Assembly: GCA_002419285.1 (NCBI GenBank)
Contig: DIFU01000122.1
Coordinates: 1 to 14,253, forward strand
Length of the DNA stretch: 14,253 nt
Reading direction: 5' to 3'
From: Prolixibacteraceae bacterium UBA5740
GTDB taxonomy: Bacteria; Bacteroidota; Bacteroidia; Bacteroidales; Prolixibacteraceae
In this document: piece by piece, positions 6,641 to 14,253 of the stretch
How the letters are laid out: every line of letters begins with the position of its first letter
Position numbering within the stretch: the stretch's first letter is position 1
Program-made: the position numbers and the translations under genes
The notes under the pieces: generated by a model
The model's database searches: none
What the model was told of the DNA's origin: nothing
Seen by the model: only the letters and a program-made list of their open reading frames with translations

Positions 6641-7111
6641 ATGAAAAACATCAAATGGTTACTCGTGTGTGCAGCTTTGTTAGGTATCTTCTCAATTAAC
6701 ATTGCATCAGCCGAAAATCCTTCCGGAAAAACCGGTTTCGAAATCACCCTGAAAGATGATCTTTATGTTGGCAACCGTGCCGAAAAGGCATGGGCCATCA
6801 AGTATGACAATTCAAAAGCACCAGTTACCGTTGTCAGGCACAAAACCACTGAAGGTATCTTTTATTCCGTTCACAGCGATTTTTTTGACGTATGTTACAT
6901 GTGTACCGACAAAGGCTTTGGGACCACAAAAATCCGTAAACAATGGTGTACCGTTGATCCTGAAATTTGCAAGGCTGTTATCAATTCTAATGAACTGGCA
7001 AGACAGAAGGTACTTACTCCCCGGAAAATTGATGATGATGCAGCTGTTGGTTTGATAGCAAGCTATTTACCCATGCTGTTAAATCCGGCTTACCAGCATT
7101 TACTCAACTGA
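6641..7111 (+). CDS. Small secreted protein with four cysteines, function unknown
   Basis: I do not recognise a family for this 156-residue protein. Residues 1-24 form a clear signal peptide (MKNIK, hydrophobic core, cleavage after ASA before EN). C10 lies inside the hydrophobic stretch after LLV, which is not a good lipobox, so type I cleavage is likely. The mature 132 residues hold exactly four cysteines, C85-x2-C88-x14-C103-x6-C110. In an oxidising periplasm these could form two disulfides or bind a metal; CYMC is not a haem-binding CxxCH. The C-terminal part (DDDAAVGLIASYLPMLL) may be a helix. The gene is monocistronic, with its own terminator (7138-7167), and is divergent from the nitroreductase. 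Codon use and base composition look like those of its neighbours. Coding is well supported by the signal peptide and terminator. Confidence 0.8.
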   Translation: MKNIKWLLVCAALLGIFSINIASAENPSGKTGFEITLKDDLYVGNRAEKAWAIKYDNSKAPVTVVRHKTTEGIFYSVHSDFFDVCYMCTDKGFGTTKIRKQWCTVDPEICKAVINSNELARQKVLTPRKIDDDAAVGLIASYLPMLLNPAYQHLLN

Positions 7112-7137
7112 GTTTAATTGTTTTTAATTTGACATGT

Positions 7138-7167
7138 AAAGGCTGTCCATCTACGGGCAGCCTTTTT
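7138..7167 (+). terminator. Rho-independent terminator after the secreted Cys4 gene
   Basis: AAAGGCTGTCC (7138-7148), loop ATCTAC, then GGGCAGCCTTT (7155-7165) form eleven pairs with one T-G wobble, followed by further Ts to 7167. It begins 27 bases after the stop at 7111 and separates this gene from tamA. Confidence 0.88.
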
Positions 7168-7208
7168 AATATTGGCACCAAAGTACATAAGCTAATTATC
7201 CAAATAAT

Positions 7209-7256
7209 CACACGCGGTGTGGATTTCAGACTTGAATTGAGTATATTCGACTTGAA
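7209..7256 (+). promoter_or_regulatory. Dyad and direct repeats upstream of tamA
   Basis: CACAC-GCG-GTGTG (7209-7221) is a perfect dyad. GACTTGAA then occurs twice (7229-7236 and 7249-7256), 20 bases start to start, which is about two helical turns. The second copy ends 15 bases before the tamA ATG. No exact TAnnTTTG box is present; TATATTCG (7242-7249) is the nearest. A regulator site is possible but unproven. Confidence 0.3.
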
Positions 7257-7270
7257 ACTAATTACAGACG

Positions 7271-9088
7271 ATGCATTCCCGACATACACTTGTATTTCTG
7301 TTTACCTTTCTTTTATTTTTCCATGCCGCATGGGCGGAAAAACCACCAACCGTGAGGTCGATCCAGTTTTTGGGCAACTCACATATTCAGGATGCCAGGT
7401 TGTCGGAACAAATGAATACACGAGAAAAAACTTTCATTCAGCGCTTGATGTTCTGGAAGTCTAGCCCGATATTCAATCAGGTTCTTCTCGAAGACGACCT
7501 GAACCGGATTAAAAGCTTCTATGCAAGAAACGGTTTCCCGGGAATTGGCATCCAACAGAAAACGTCATTTGTCAGGAATGGCAAAAGAGCCGCGATAGAG
7601 ATACAGATTAGCGAGGGAAAGCCGGTTAAGGTGGGTGATATTGAATGGACAAAGATTTCCGATTCCATTACGGCAACCGTTTTGAGGGACGCTTTGGAGG
7701 ATTTTCCCTTGAAACAGGGACAAATTTTCAGGGATCATTCGATTTTTGAAGCAGAGAATAATGTATTGAAAAGTTTCTCCGATCAGGGATACCCACTAGC
7801 ACACATATCACGAGACCTGAAGCTTGATAAAGACACTTCTTATGCCCATATCCATTTCAGTGTAAAGCCTGGACATTTAATCCATTTCGGTGATATTCAT
7901 ATAAGCGGTGATTCTCTGGTTCCCGAGTCCTATATCCGCCAAAATATCACATTGACCCCAGGTGCCATATTTTCAATGAAAGAAATGGACAAGACCCAGA
8001 TGAAACTGGGGTCTCTAGATCTGTTCAGGTATGTTACCGTAAGGGCTCAAACCGATAGTTTGATCAGGAATCAGGCCCCGGTTATCATCAGGGTAAGTGA
8101 ATTGCCACGGTGGTCGGTAAGGGCTGGCGCAGGTTATGGTACGGAAGATAAGCAGCGTTTATCCTTAAACCTGATGAGACGAAGTTTCCTTGGTGGCGCA
8201 CGCAAACTGATCCTTTCGGCAAAACATTCGTATTACGAGCCAATTGATGTCTCCTTGAAATTCATACAACCCAACTTCCCCTTTGAAAGGATTGATATGT
8301 CAGTCAGTCCATTTTACCTGCATCAGAAGGAGAGAAGTTTTGAGGTATTTAAAACAGGTGCCGGAATCACATTCCAACATGCCATGAAAGGAAGATCATC
8401 CGTTTGGCTCAATCTCGGAATAGAGCGCAATAGAATTGAAGATAGATCGAAGGACGGAGATTTTTTGGACCTGGAGGACTTAATATTGTTAAACAATAAA
8501 GCCAGTATAACAGTAGGTACCCTGATTGATAAAGGCAATGACTTGTTTGATCCAACGCGAGGATTTAAAATTTCCAGTCAGCTGACCCTCATGGGGCCAT
8601 CATTGATTTCAGATTATTCGTATGGCAAATTCATGATTGATGGTTCCAGGTATCTGTCCCTTGGTTCAGGGTTGACCTTTGCGACAAGATTAAAGACCGG
8701 GTTCATCATGCCATTGGGGAAATCAGAGGTAACACCCATTGAGGACCGGTTTCTTGCCGGAGGTGCCAATTCATTAAGAGGGTGGGCAAGAAACCGGATC
8801 TCACCTGTCGATGATGAAGGCAATCAATTGGGTGGCGATACGATGCTTGAAACCGGTGTCGAATTACGTATTCCTGTGTATGAAATATTTGGGGCTGCCC
8901 TTTTTATGGAAGCTGGCAACGTTTGGCGTGAAGCTTTTAAATACGATTTACAGAATCTGAGATACGATGTTGGGGCAGGATTAAGAATAAAGACGCCTAT
9001 CGGACCAGCACGTATCGATGTGGCAACTCCGGTGTTTGAAGGTAAACCCGAACCCCAATTATTTATCACTATAGGTCATGCTTTTTAA
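7271..9088 (+). CDS. tamA: Omp85-family outer membrane protein, TamA-type (three POTRA-like regions plus beta-barrel)
   Basis: The 605-residue precursor has a signal peptide (1-22, cleavage after AWA). Next come about three POTRA-like modules (~27-115, 118-200, 201-275) and an Omp85 16-strand barrel from ~280 to the end. The barrel carries RFLAGGANSLRGW (493-505), the loop-6 RGW form of the family's RGF/Y motif, and it ends in Phe as outer-membrane beta-signals do. Its length is close to proteobacterial TamA (577). It lies 74 bases ahead of tamB, so it should form the translocation and assembly module that inserts selected proteins, and possibly lipids, into the outer membrane. Many Bacteroidetes carry a lipoprotein variant, TamL. 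Here no cysteine follows the signal peptide, and I find none in the whole protein. BamA is unlikely because there are three rather than five POTRA domains. Confidence 0.88.
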   Translation: MHSRHTLVFLFTFLLFFHAAWAEKPPTVRSIQFLGNSHIQDARLSEQMNTREKTFIQRLMFWKSSPIFNQVLLEDDLNRIKSFYARNGFPGIGIQQKTSFVRNGKRAAIEIQISEGKPVKVGDIEWTKISDSITATVLRDALEDFPLKQGQIFRDHSIFEAENNVLKSFSDQGYPLAHISRDLKLDKDTSYAHIHFSVKPGHLIHFGDIHISGDSLVPESYIRQNITLTPGAIFSMKEMDKTQMKLGSLDLFRYVTVRAQTDSLIRNQAPVIIRVSELPRWSVRAGAGYGTEDKQRLSLNLMRRSFLGGARKLILSAKHSYYEPIDVSLKFIQPNFPFERIDMSVSPFYLHQKERSFEVFKTGAGITFQHAMKGRSSVWLNLGIERNRIEDRSKDGDFLDLEDLILLNNKASITVGTLIDKGNDLFDPTRGFKISSQLTLMGPSLISDYSYGKFMIDGSRYLSLGSGLTFATRLKTGFIMPLGKSEVTPIEDRFLAGGANSLRGWARNRISPVDDEGNQLGGDTMLETGVELRIPVYEIFGAALFMEAGNVWREAFKYDLQNLRYDVGAGLRIKTPIGPARIDVATPVFEGKPEPQLFITIGHAF

Positions 9089-9162
9089 GCTACTTTAAAA
9101 TATTTTATATGTAATTGTATAACAGCGTTTTTGCGTTAATTACTTGAATAATAAAATTTGAT

Positions 9163-12100
9163 TTGAAAAAAGTATTCCTCTATGCGATTGCCATTGTTGG
9201 TGCCCTGCTGGCTGGGATTATTATCCTGGCTACAGTGATCATATTGCTCTTGGGAGAGGGAACTTTTAACAGGCAGATCAGAAGCATGATCAACCATCGT
9301 TCAAGCAGCTTTTTTCAGGGCGAAATACAAATAGGGGAGATTAAGGGAAAACTGTTCAGGGAAATTATCCTTGAGGATTTATTGGTTAAGGAATCGGGTG
9401 ATACCATGCTGTATGTTAAAGATATCTCATTGCAATATAAACTTTCTTCCTTATGGAGAAAAAATATCCTGCTAGATGAGGTCTTGGTCCGAACCGTCAG
9501 GTTAAATCTGAAACAGGACAATGATTCAGTATGGAACTTCATGAAACTATCGCCTGAGTCAGATAGTAAGGTGGTTATGGACGATGGCCAGTCCATGTTC
9601 ACCTGGAATATTCAGGCAATCAGGATTCAACTGCATGACTGGATAGTTTCTATTTTTCCAAATGATACTGCTTCGGCACTGCCTGAAAAGATTTCTGCCA
9701 ATGCCGAACTTGCTGTCAAATGGAATAAAGATGAAGCTTTCCTAAATCTTCAGCAATTCGACCTGGATTTGGTTGAGCCGGATATATCTGTCGACAAGTT
9801 GTCATTTCTCGCAGAATTAATTGATAATAAGTTATCTATACAGGATCTGCATTCGGAATTCACTGGTGGTGCGCTTTATGGTGATATCTTGATCAATCTG
9901 AAAGAGATCATTCAATCTTCACTCGATATTCAAATCCCGTCGTTTGAACTGCAAAAATTCGGGGAGATATTGCAATTTCCCGATATTCTTGCCAATCCTT
10001 CATTGACCCTAAGGGTCGACAATCAGGTGATTAACCTGACCATAAAGGAAGGAAACCAGGTTGTTGCAGCACAGGCATGGATTTCAGGATTGGACTCTTT
10101 GGCTAACTTTAATGCAAGTGGAAGTTTTGAAAACATCGATTTGTCTGTTTGGACAAACCAGGAAGAATTGAATTCTGACTTAACAGGCAATGTCGGGTTT
10201 AAAGGTCGGGGAATCAACGTGAAGTCAAACGAAATGGATATTGACTTTTCGTTGTTGCGCTCCAGATTTATGAATCACACTTTTTCCACGAAGGTAAATA
10301 TGCGGAAGGTGATGGATCGCCTAAATGGCAAGGTAGATTTAGTTTCTGAAATAGGCCAAATGTTCATGCAGCTGAATGCACAGGATATCTTTCAGAAGGT
10401 AGCATTGAATGCTCATATGAAATTAAGAGAATTGGATATTTCAAAGATTTTACCCGACAGCCTTTACCAGACTTCCATCAATGCAGACCTTGACTTAACC
10501 GCTTCTGGTATTCTGGATCCGAAAAAGATGCAAATGCAGGTGCAGTTGACATCGGCCGAAAACAGATGGAGGAATCAGAACGCTGGAAGTGTTGCATTGT
10601 CAGGATATTATAATAGTGGCAGGTATGGTATTGAAGAGGCAGAAATCCTTAATCCCTGGCTACACCTGAACTTAATGGGAGAGGGCTCTATCACGGGGAA
10701 TCACGATTTGGAATATAATCTAAAAGTACTTGATGCGGCTTCATTTGCCAGACTGGCTGGTATTGATTCGCTATTCGTCAACGGACATACATCAGGAAAG
10801 GTAACGGGGAATGCCGATGATCTTCAATGGAACCAGGAACTTTCCCTGGCAGGGTTCGATCACAACGGTTTATACTTCGATAGTCTGAATGTGATTTCTG
10901 GTCTGCGTTATACAGAAGATTCAATCACGGGTATTTTATCCGCAGCCCTCAGCAAGTTGCAAACCGATGGTTTCACCATAAAACATATTGCCCTGCAAAG
11001 TTCAGCCGACGGCCATAGTATCCAGAATCAGCTGGAAATTCATGTCAACGAGGAACTTCAATCCAGTGTTTCATTATCTGTAGTTCCAGGACCTGACATT
11101 AAAGTGATTGTTCCTCATATAAATTTGAATTATAAGAATTTAGATTGGACTGGCTATATGGATACATTAACTTACAATGGTCAAAATCAACAGGTTAATT
11201 TCCCGGAAATCAGATTTGAATCCGGTTCGCAAAGCATAACAATGTCAGGCCACCTGAAAGATACCACCAGCGCGGCCCTTGACCTTAAGGTTGCCGGATT
11301 GAACCTGGAAAGACTTCCGCTTGATTCACTGATGACATCTGATATTTCCGGTATGGTGGATGGTTTCTTCAGGCTGGAGGGTAAACCGAGACATCCCCAA
11401 TTTACATCCCATTTTCTGGTAACCGCATTCAATCTGGATACCTTATCATTGGACAGTATTCAAATTTGGGCAACTTATGTGCAAGATCAACTGGCTTTTG
11501 ATGCGACCGTTACCGGTTACAAACAGCGACTTCTTCAGGCCATAGGTGAGGTACCCTTACACTTGTCGTTAACCGATTCGGTGGCTTTATTGAGAAATGA
11601 CAACCAGCTTCGTATCGTTGCCAGTGCAGACTTGAATAACCTGTCGTATATCAGAGACTTACTGCCTTCAGGGATGCAAGTTGAAGGTTCGGCTGGTATG
11701 AAACTTGAAATTGGAAACTCAGTAGCCGATCCAGACTTTTCAGGAAGTATGCGCTTTTCAAAAGGGGAATTTTCTTATCCAGCGTATGGATTAAATTACC
11801 AGAATATAAATTTCAATGGCCAGTTTGACCAAAGCCATCTGTTAATTGATACAGTTTGGGTGGAAAGTGGCAATGGTTATCTGTATGCCGGAGGGCAGGT
11901 TGGTTTCACCGGACTGGATAGTTTAGGGATTAAAAGTTTCGACCTGAATTTGCGAAGCAACCGGTTTACGGCAACCAACGGTTCTCAGGCGGAGATTGTA
12001 TTCAGTTCGCTGTTCAACCTGGGTGGCACGCCAAATGCAGCAAGATTCAACGGGAATATGACCATTGAAAGAGGATTAATTCATGTGGATGCAATAATGG

Positions 12101-12999
12101 CTCAATTTGGCATGGTGGCCGATGATCCCAATCCCCCCTTGTTAACTCAGGCCCTTGACGAATTTCAACTGAATGAAGGTGATTCTCTGCGTTTAGAATT
12201 GGAAGATTCGATGTTCAGTGAGGTCGACTTTTTTAAAAACCTGAGGGGTGAGTTCGATATCAATATCCCTGGAAATACGTGGGTCAGGGGTAAAGATATC
12301 AATATGGAGTTGTCAGGTAACCTAAGGGCAATCAAGGAAGGGGTTCAGACAGACCTCTTCGGGACACTGGAGGTGCGACGTGGTCACTATGTAGTATATG
12401 GCAAACGACTTGAAGTGGAGACCGGGCAGATTGAACTGACCGGGGGCAGTGAGATAAATCCGATCCTGAATGTTGAAGTCGCTTATTCGTTCCGCGACCC
12501 TGACAAACAACTTCGCAAACTAACCTTAAATGTCAATGGCAGGGCATTGCAACCTGAGATCGATTTTTACCTCGACGGTACACGCATTGAAGAGAAGGAC
12601 GGTATGGCCTATTTGATATTTGGTAGAAGTATGGATGAACTAACTCAAGGAGAACAATCTTCGGTTGAATATAATATGTCAGATTTGGGTAAAAGTCTGG
12701 CACTTGGACAATTGTCAGGTTTGGTCCAGGGAGCACTTCAAAGTTCACTGGGACTCGATTTGGTTGATATTTCTGGTGACGACAATTGGGCTACAGGTAA
12801 TGTTACACTCGGTAAGTATCTGACCAGAAACTTGTTTCTTAGTTATTCACGCGACTTTTCATTTGACCGGAAGAATAAAATTGCACATCCAGATGAGGTA
12901 ATTTTGGAATACCAGATATTCAAGTGGCTCTATTTGCAAGCAACCAGTCAGAGTGCCAATAATGGGTTTGATGTGATCATTCAGAAGAAATGGAAGTAA
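9163..12999 (+). CDS. tamB: Translocation/assembly module protein TamB (DUF490 family), TTG start
   Basis: This 1278-residue inner-membrane-anchored protein should span the periplasm as a long beta-sheet groove and dock on TamA. Residues ~4-31 are a single uncleaved hydrophobic anchor after MKK. Most of the rest alternates short beta strands in the AsmA-like pattern, and ~950-1278 is the TamB/DUF490 domain. Recognisable there are FGTLEVRRGHYVVYGK (~1065), AYLIFGRS (~1148), SLGLDLVDISG (~1196) and GNVTLGKYLTRNLFLSYS (~1210). No ATG lies between the preceding in-frame TGA (9145) and residue 42, and the anchor must be retained, so TTG 9163 is the start. The protein contains no cysteine. It is shorter than many Bacteroidetes TamB proteins (often 1400-1700, from memory). 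It follows tamA by 74 bases with no terminator between them, so co-transcription is likely. Confidence 0.92.
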   Translation: MKKVFLYAIAIVGALLAGIIILATVIILLLGEGTFNRQIRSMINHRSSSFFQGEIQIGEIKGKLFREIILEDLLVKESGDTMLYVKDISLQYKLSSLWRKNILLDEVLVRTVRLNLKQDNDSVWNFMKLSPESDSKVVMDDGQSMFTWNIQAIRIQLHDWIVSIFPNDTASALPEKISANAELAVKWNKDEAFLNLQQFDLDLVEPDISVDKLSFLAELIDNKLSIQDLHSEFTGGALYGDILINLKEIIQSSLDIQIPSFELQKFGEILQFPDILANPSLTLRVDNQVINLTIKEGNQVVAAQAWISGLDSLANFNASGSFENIDLSVWTNQEELNSDLTGNVGFKGRGINVKSNEMDIDFSLLRSRFMNHTFSTKVNMRKVMDRLNGKVDLVSEIGQMFMQLNAQDIFQKVALNAHMKLRELDISKILPDSLYQTSINADLDLTASGILDPKKMQMQVQLTSAENRWRNQNAGSVALSGYYNSGRYGIEEAEILNPWLHLNLMGEGSITGNHDLEYNLKVLDAASFARLAGIDSLFVNGHTSGKVTGNADDLQWNQELSLAGFDHNGLYFDSLNVISGLRYTEDSITGILSAALSKLQTDGFTIKHIALQSSADGHSIQNQLEIHVNEELQSSVSLSVVPGPDIKVIVPHINLNYKNLDWTGYMDTLTYNGQNQQVNFPEIRFESGSQSITMSGHLKDTTSAALDLKVAGLNLERLPLDSLMTSDISGMVDGFFRLEGKPRHPQFTSHFLVTAFNLDTLSLDSIQIWATYVQDQLAFDATVTGYKQRLLQAIGEVPLHLSLTDSVALLRNDNQLRIVASADLNNLSYIRDLLPSGMQVEGSAGMKLEIGNSVADPDFSGSMRFSKGEFSYPAYGLNYQNINFNGQFDQSHLLIDTVWVESGNGYLYAGGQVGFTGLDSLGIKSFDLNLRSNRFTATNGSQAEIVFSSLFNLGGTPNAARFNGNMTIERGLIHVDAIMAQFGMVADDPNPPLLTQALDEFQLNEGDSLRLELEDSMFSEVDFFKNLRGEFDINIPGNTWVRGKDINMELSGNLRAIKEGVQTDLFGTLEVRRGHYVVYGKRLEVETGQIELTGGSEINPILNVEVAYSFRDPDKQLRKLTLNVNGRALQPEIDFYLDGTRIEEKDGMAYLIFGRSMDELTQGEQSSVEYNMSDLGKSLALGQLSGLVQGALQSSLGLDLVDISGDDNWATGNVTLGKYLTRNLFLSYSRDFSFDRKNKIAHPDEVILEYQIFKWLYLQATSQSANNGFDVIIQKKWK

Positions 13000-13108
13000 T
13001 TGTAATTCAATCAGTAGGTTACCTTCATTTTTAATTTTAAACACTTTTGCTTTTAACGCAATTTAACACACCCGGCGCCTCAGACCATTATATTTCGGTA
13101 GTGGGAGG

Positions 13109-13140
13109 TTGGATCAGATGGGTATATTTTTGTACTTTTG
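13109..13140 (+). promoter_or_regulatory. Promoter of pta with two abutting -7 boxes
   Basis: TATTTTTG (13125-13132) and TACTTTTG (13133-13140) both match TAnnTTTG exactly and abut. TTG at 13109-13111 lies 21 bases before the second box, the expected -33 spacing, so the downstream box is the better supported. Transcription should start near 13146-13150. This excludes TTG 13138 as the pta start codon, because it is part of the promoter. Confidence 0.7.
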
Positions 13141-13179
13141 GACTCTTTTTGTAAAAAACCGACTGAAGAACAGGTTAAC

Positions 13180-14190
13180 ATGGAGCTATTAAAGAGAGCC
13201 TTTATTATTGCTCAGCGACACCGCAAGCGAATAGTCCTGCCCGAAGGAACGGACCATAAAATTTTAAGGGCTGCTGATATTGTACTCAAGCAAAACCTTG
13301 CCCATATAATTCTTTTGGGGAACAGGAAGGAGATAGAGGATGCAGCCGCATCGGTCGGAGTTGATATAGAAGGTGCCGAACTGATTGAGCCCCTGATTGA
13401 TTCCAGACGGGAAATCTACGCTGATCTGATGCTCAAAATCAGGGAAGAGAAGGGACTCACCCGGGAGGACGCGCTGGCAATGCTAAACGATCCTCTGGTA
13501 TTTGCCCCCCTGATGATCCTGAATGGCGATGCCGATGGAGAACTGGCAGGTGCCAGCCATCTGACAGGAGATGTGTTGCGCCCTGTATTTCAGTATATTG
13601 GAAAGCAAAAGGGGGTAAATGCGGTATCCGGAGCCTTCTTTATGTTTGTCAACGATCCTCACTTCGGCCACGAGGGATTTCTGGTATTCGCTGACTGCTC
13701 AGTCATTCCTGAACCTAATGCAGAACAACTTGCGGAAATTGCAGTGCAGACAGGCAGATCTGCCCGATCAATATTGGGTGCCGAACCCAGGGTTGCCATG
13801 TTGAGCTTTTCGACCAAAGGAAGTGCTTCCCATCCTCTGGTGGAAAAAGTTGTGGAAGCTACCCGCCTTGCACGGGAAATGGATCCATCCTTGATAGTCG
13901 ATGGCGAAATGCAGCTTGAAGCAGCATTGATTCCTGAAGTGGCACAATTGACAGCACCAGGAAGTGAGGTAGCCGGCAGGGCAAATGTTTTAGTCTTCCC
14001 CGGACTTGAATCGGCAAATATAGGCTATAACCTGGTGCACCGATTGGCAAAAGCTGAAGCGATAGGCCCCGTTTTACAAGGACTTGCAGCCCCGGTCAAC
14101 CATATCTCAAGAGGCTGCTCCGTAAGTCAGCTGGTGAACATGATCACGGTAACTGCAATCCAGGCTATTGGAATTCCGCAGGTTTCCTGA
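13180..14190 (+). CDS. pta: Phosphate acetyltransferase (phosphotransacetylase), with altered catalytic Asp
   Basis: This cytoplasmic enzyme interconverts acetyl-CoA plus phosphate with acetyl phosphate plus CoA, the step before acetate kinase. From ATG 13180 it has 336 residues, the size of the short, PTA_PTB-domain-only class. It contains RIVLPEG, GDVLRPVFQ, VSGAFFMF, EPRVAMLSFSTKGSA, PGSEVAGRANVLVFPGL and IGPVLQGLAAPVN. The catalytic segment reads HISRGCSVSQLV: S310 and R311 are kept. The Asp that acts as general base in the Methanosarcina enzyme (D316; normally SRGCSxxDIV) is Gln317 here, and the usual NDLSRG is NHISRG. Likewise MQLEAA (E247) replaces the usual QxDAA. It may be a normal variant, a paralogue with altered activity, or a weakened enzyme. 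A 14-codon longer form from TTG 13138 is unlikely because that codon lies in the promoter. tamB ends 180 bases upstream. Confidence 0.92.
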   Translation: MELLKRAFIIAQRHRKRIVLPEGTDHKILRAADIVLKQNLAHIILLGNRKEIEDAAASVGVDIEGAELIEPLIDSRREIYADLMLKIREEKGLTREDALAMLNDPLVFAPLMILNGDADGELAGASHLTGDVLRPVFQYIGKQKGVNAVSGAFFMFVNDPHFGHEGFLVFADCSVIPEPNAEQLAEIAVQTGRSARSILGAEPRVAMLSFSTKGSASHPLVEKVVEATRLAREMDPSLIVDGEMQLEAALIPEVAQLTAPGSEVAGRANVLVFPGLESANIGYNLVHRLAKAEAIGPVLQGLAAPVNHISRGCSVSQLVNMITVTAIQAIGIPQVS

Positions 14191-14253
14191 AATTTTATGG
14201 AACGTATTAATTTAACCATGTTGTTTGACATTGGCAGAGTCATATTCATGTTT

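Noticed and set aside
9089..9162. Weak hairpin AAC(A)GC/GCGTT between tamA and tamB as a terminator
   Set aside because: It has only five pairs with a bulge and no U-run after the stem, so co-transcription is more likely.
13000..13108. Search for a tamB terminator or small RNA before the pta promoter
   Set aside because: Only short palindromes (AGGT/ACCT, GGCGCC) are present, with no stem plus U-run. I see nothing that can be supported.
14191..14253. Open frame from ATG 14197 to the window edge, possibly acetate kinase after pta
   Set aside because: The 19 residues visible do not resemble the AckA start (VLNxGSSS) or any family I know. It is too short to call, and an ackA could still lie beyond the edge.

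Overview
The window looks like chromosomal DNA from a member of the Bacteroidota, most likely a Bacteroidales/Marinilabiliales-type anaerobe. The reasons are a periplasmic dipeptidyl peptidase IV closely resembling (from memory) the Porphyromonas enzyme, matches to the Bacteroidetes -7 promoter box TAnnTTTG, A-rich start regions that mostly lack Shine-Dalgarno sequences, and a TamA/TamB pair of Bacteroidetes style. It is mostly core genome. I see no mobile element, CRISPR array, tRNA or rRNA.

Layout. Bases 1-98 are the 3' end of a class I/II aminotransferase (+). It converges on dpp4 (138-2330, -) across a symmetric A8/T8 hairpin that can terminate both. A 302-bp divergent spacer follows. Next is the translation cluster thrS-infC-rpmI-rplT (2633-5844, +), closed by a strong terminator at 5874-5902. 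A nitroreductase (5927-6451, -) and a small secreted four-cysteine protein (6641-7111, +) diverge from a spacer holding two inverted repeats; the secreted gene has its own terminator at 7138-7167. The tamA-tamB pair (7271-12999, +) follows, then a phosphate acetyltransferase (13180-14190, +) behind overlapping -7 boxes. The last 63 bases hold no recognisable gene.

How the genes work together. ThrRS, IF3, L35 and L20 are co-transcribed translation components, and the sequence suggests feedback control at two points. infC has no ATG and opens with AUU-AUA behind a perfect AGGAGG. A bulged hairpin sits just before rplT, where L20 might bind its own mRNA. TamA (outer membrane) and TamB (inner-membrane-anchored, spanning the periplasm) form one envelope-assembly machine. 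DPP4 acts in the periplasm or at the surface on Pro-containing peptides. Pta links acetyl-CoA and acetyl phosphate, but this copy lacks the usual catalytic Asp.

I found no clearly novel multi-gene system. The best leads are the infC initiation site, the rplT leader structure, the Asp-to-Gln change in Pta, the non-lipidated TamA, and the orphan secreted Cys4 protein.
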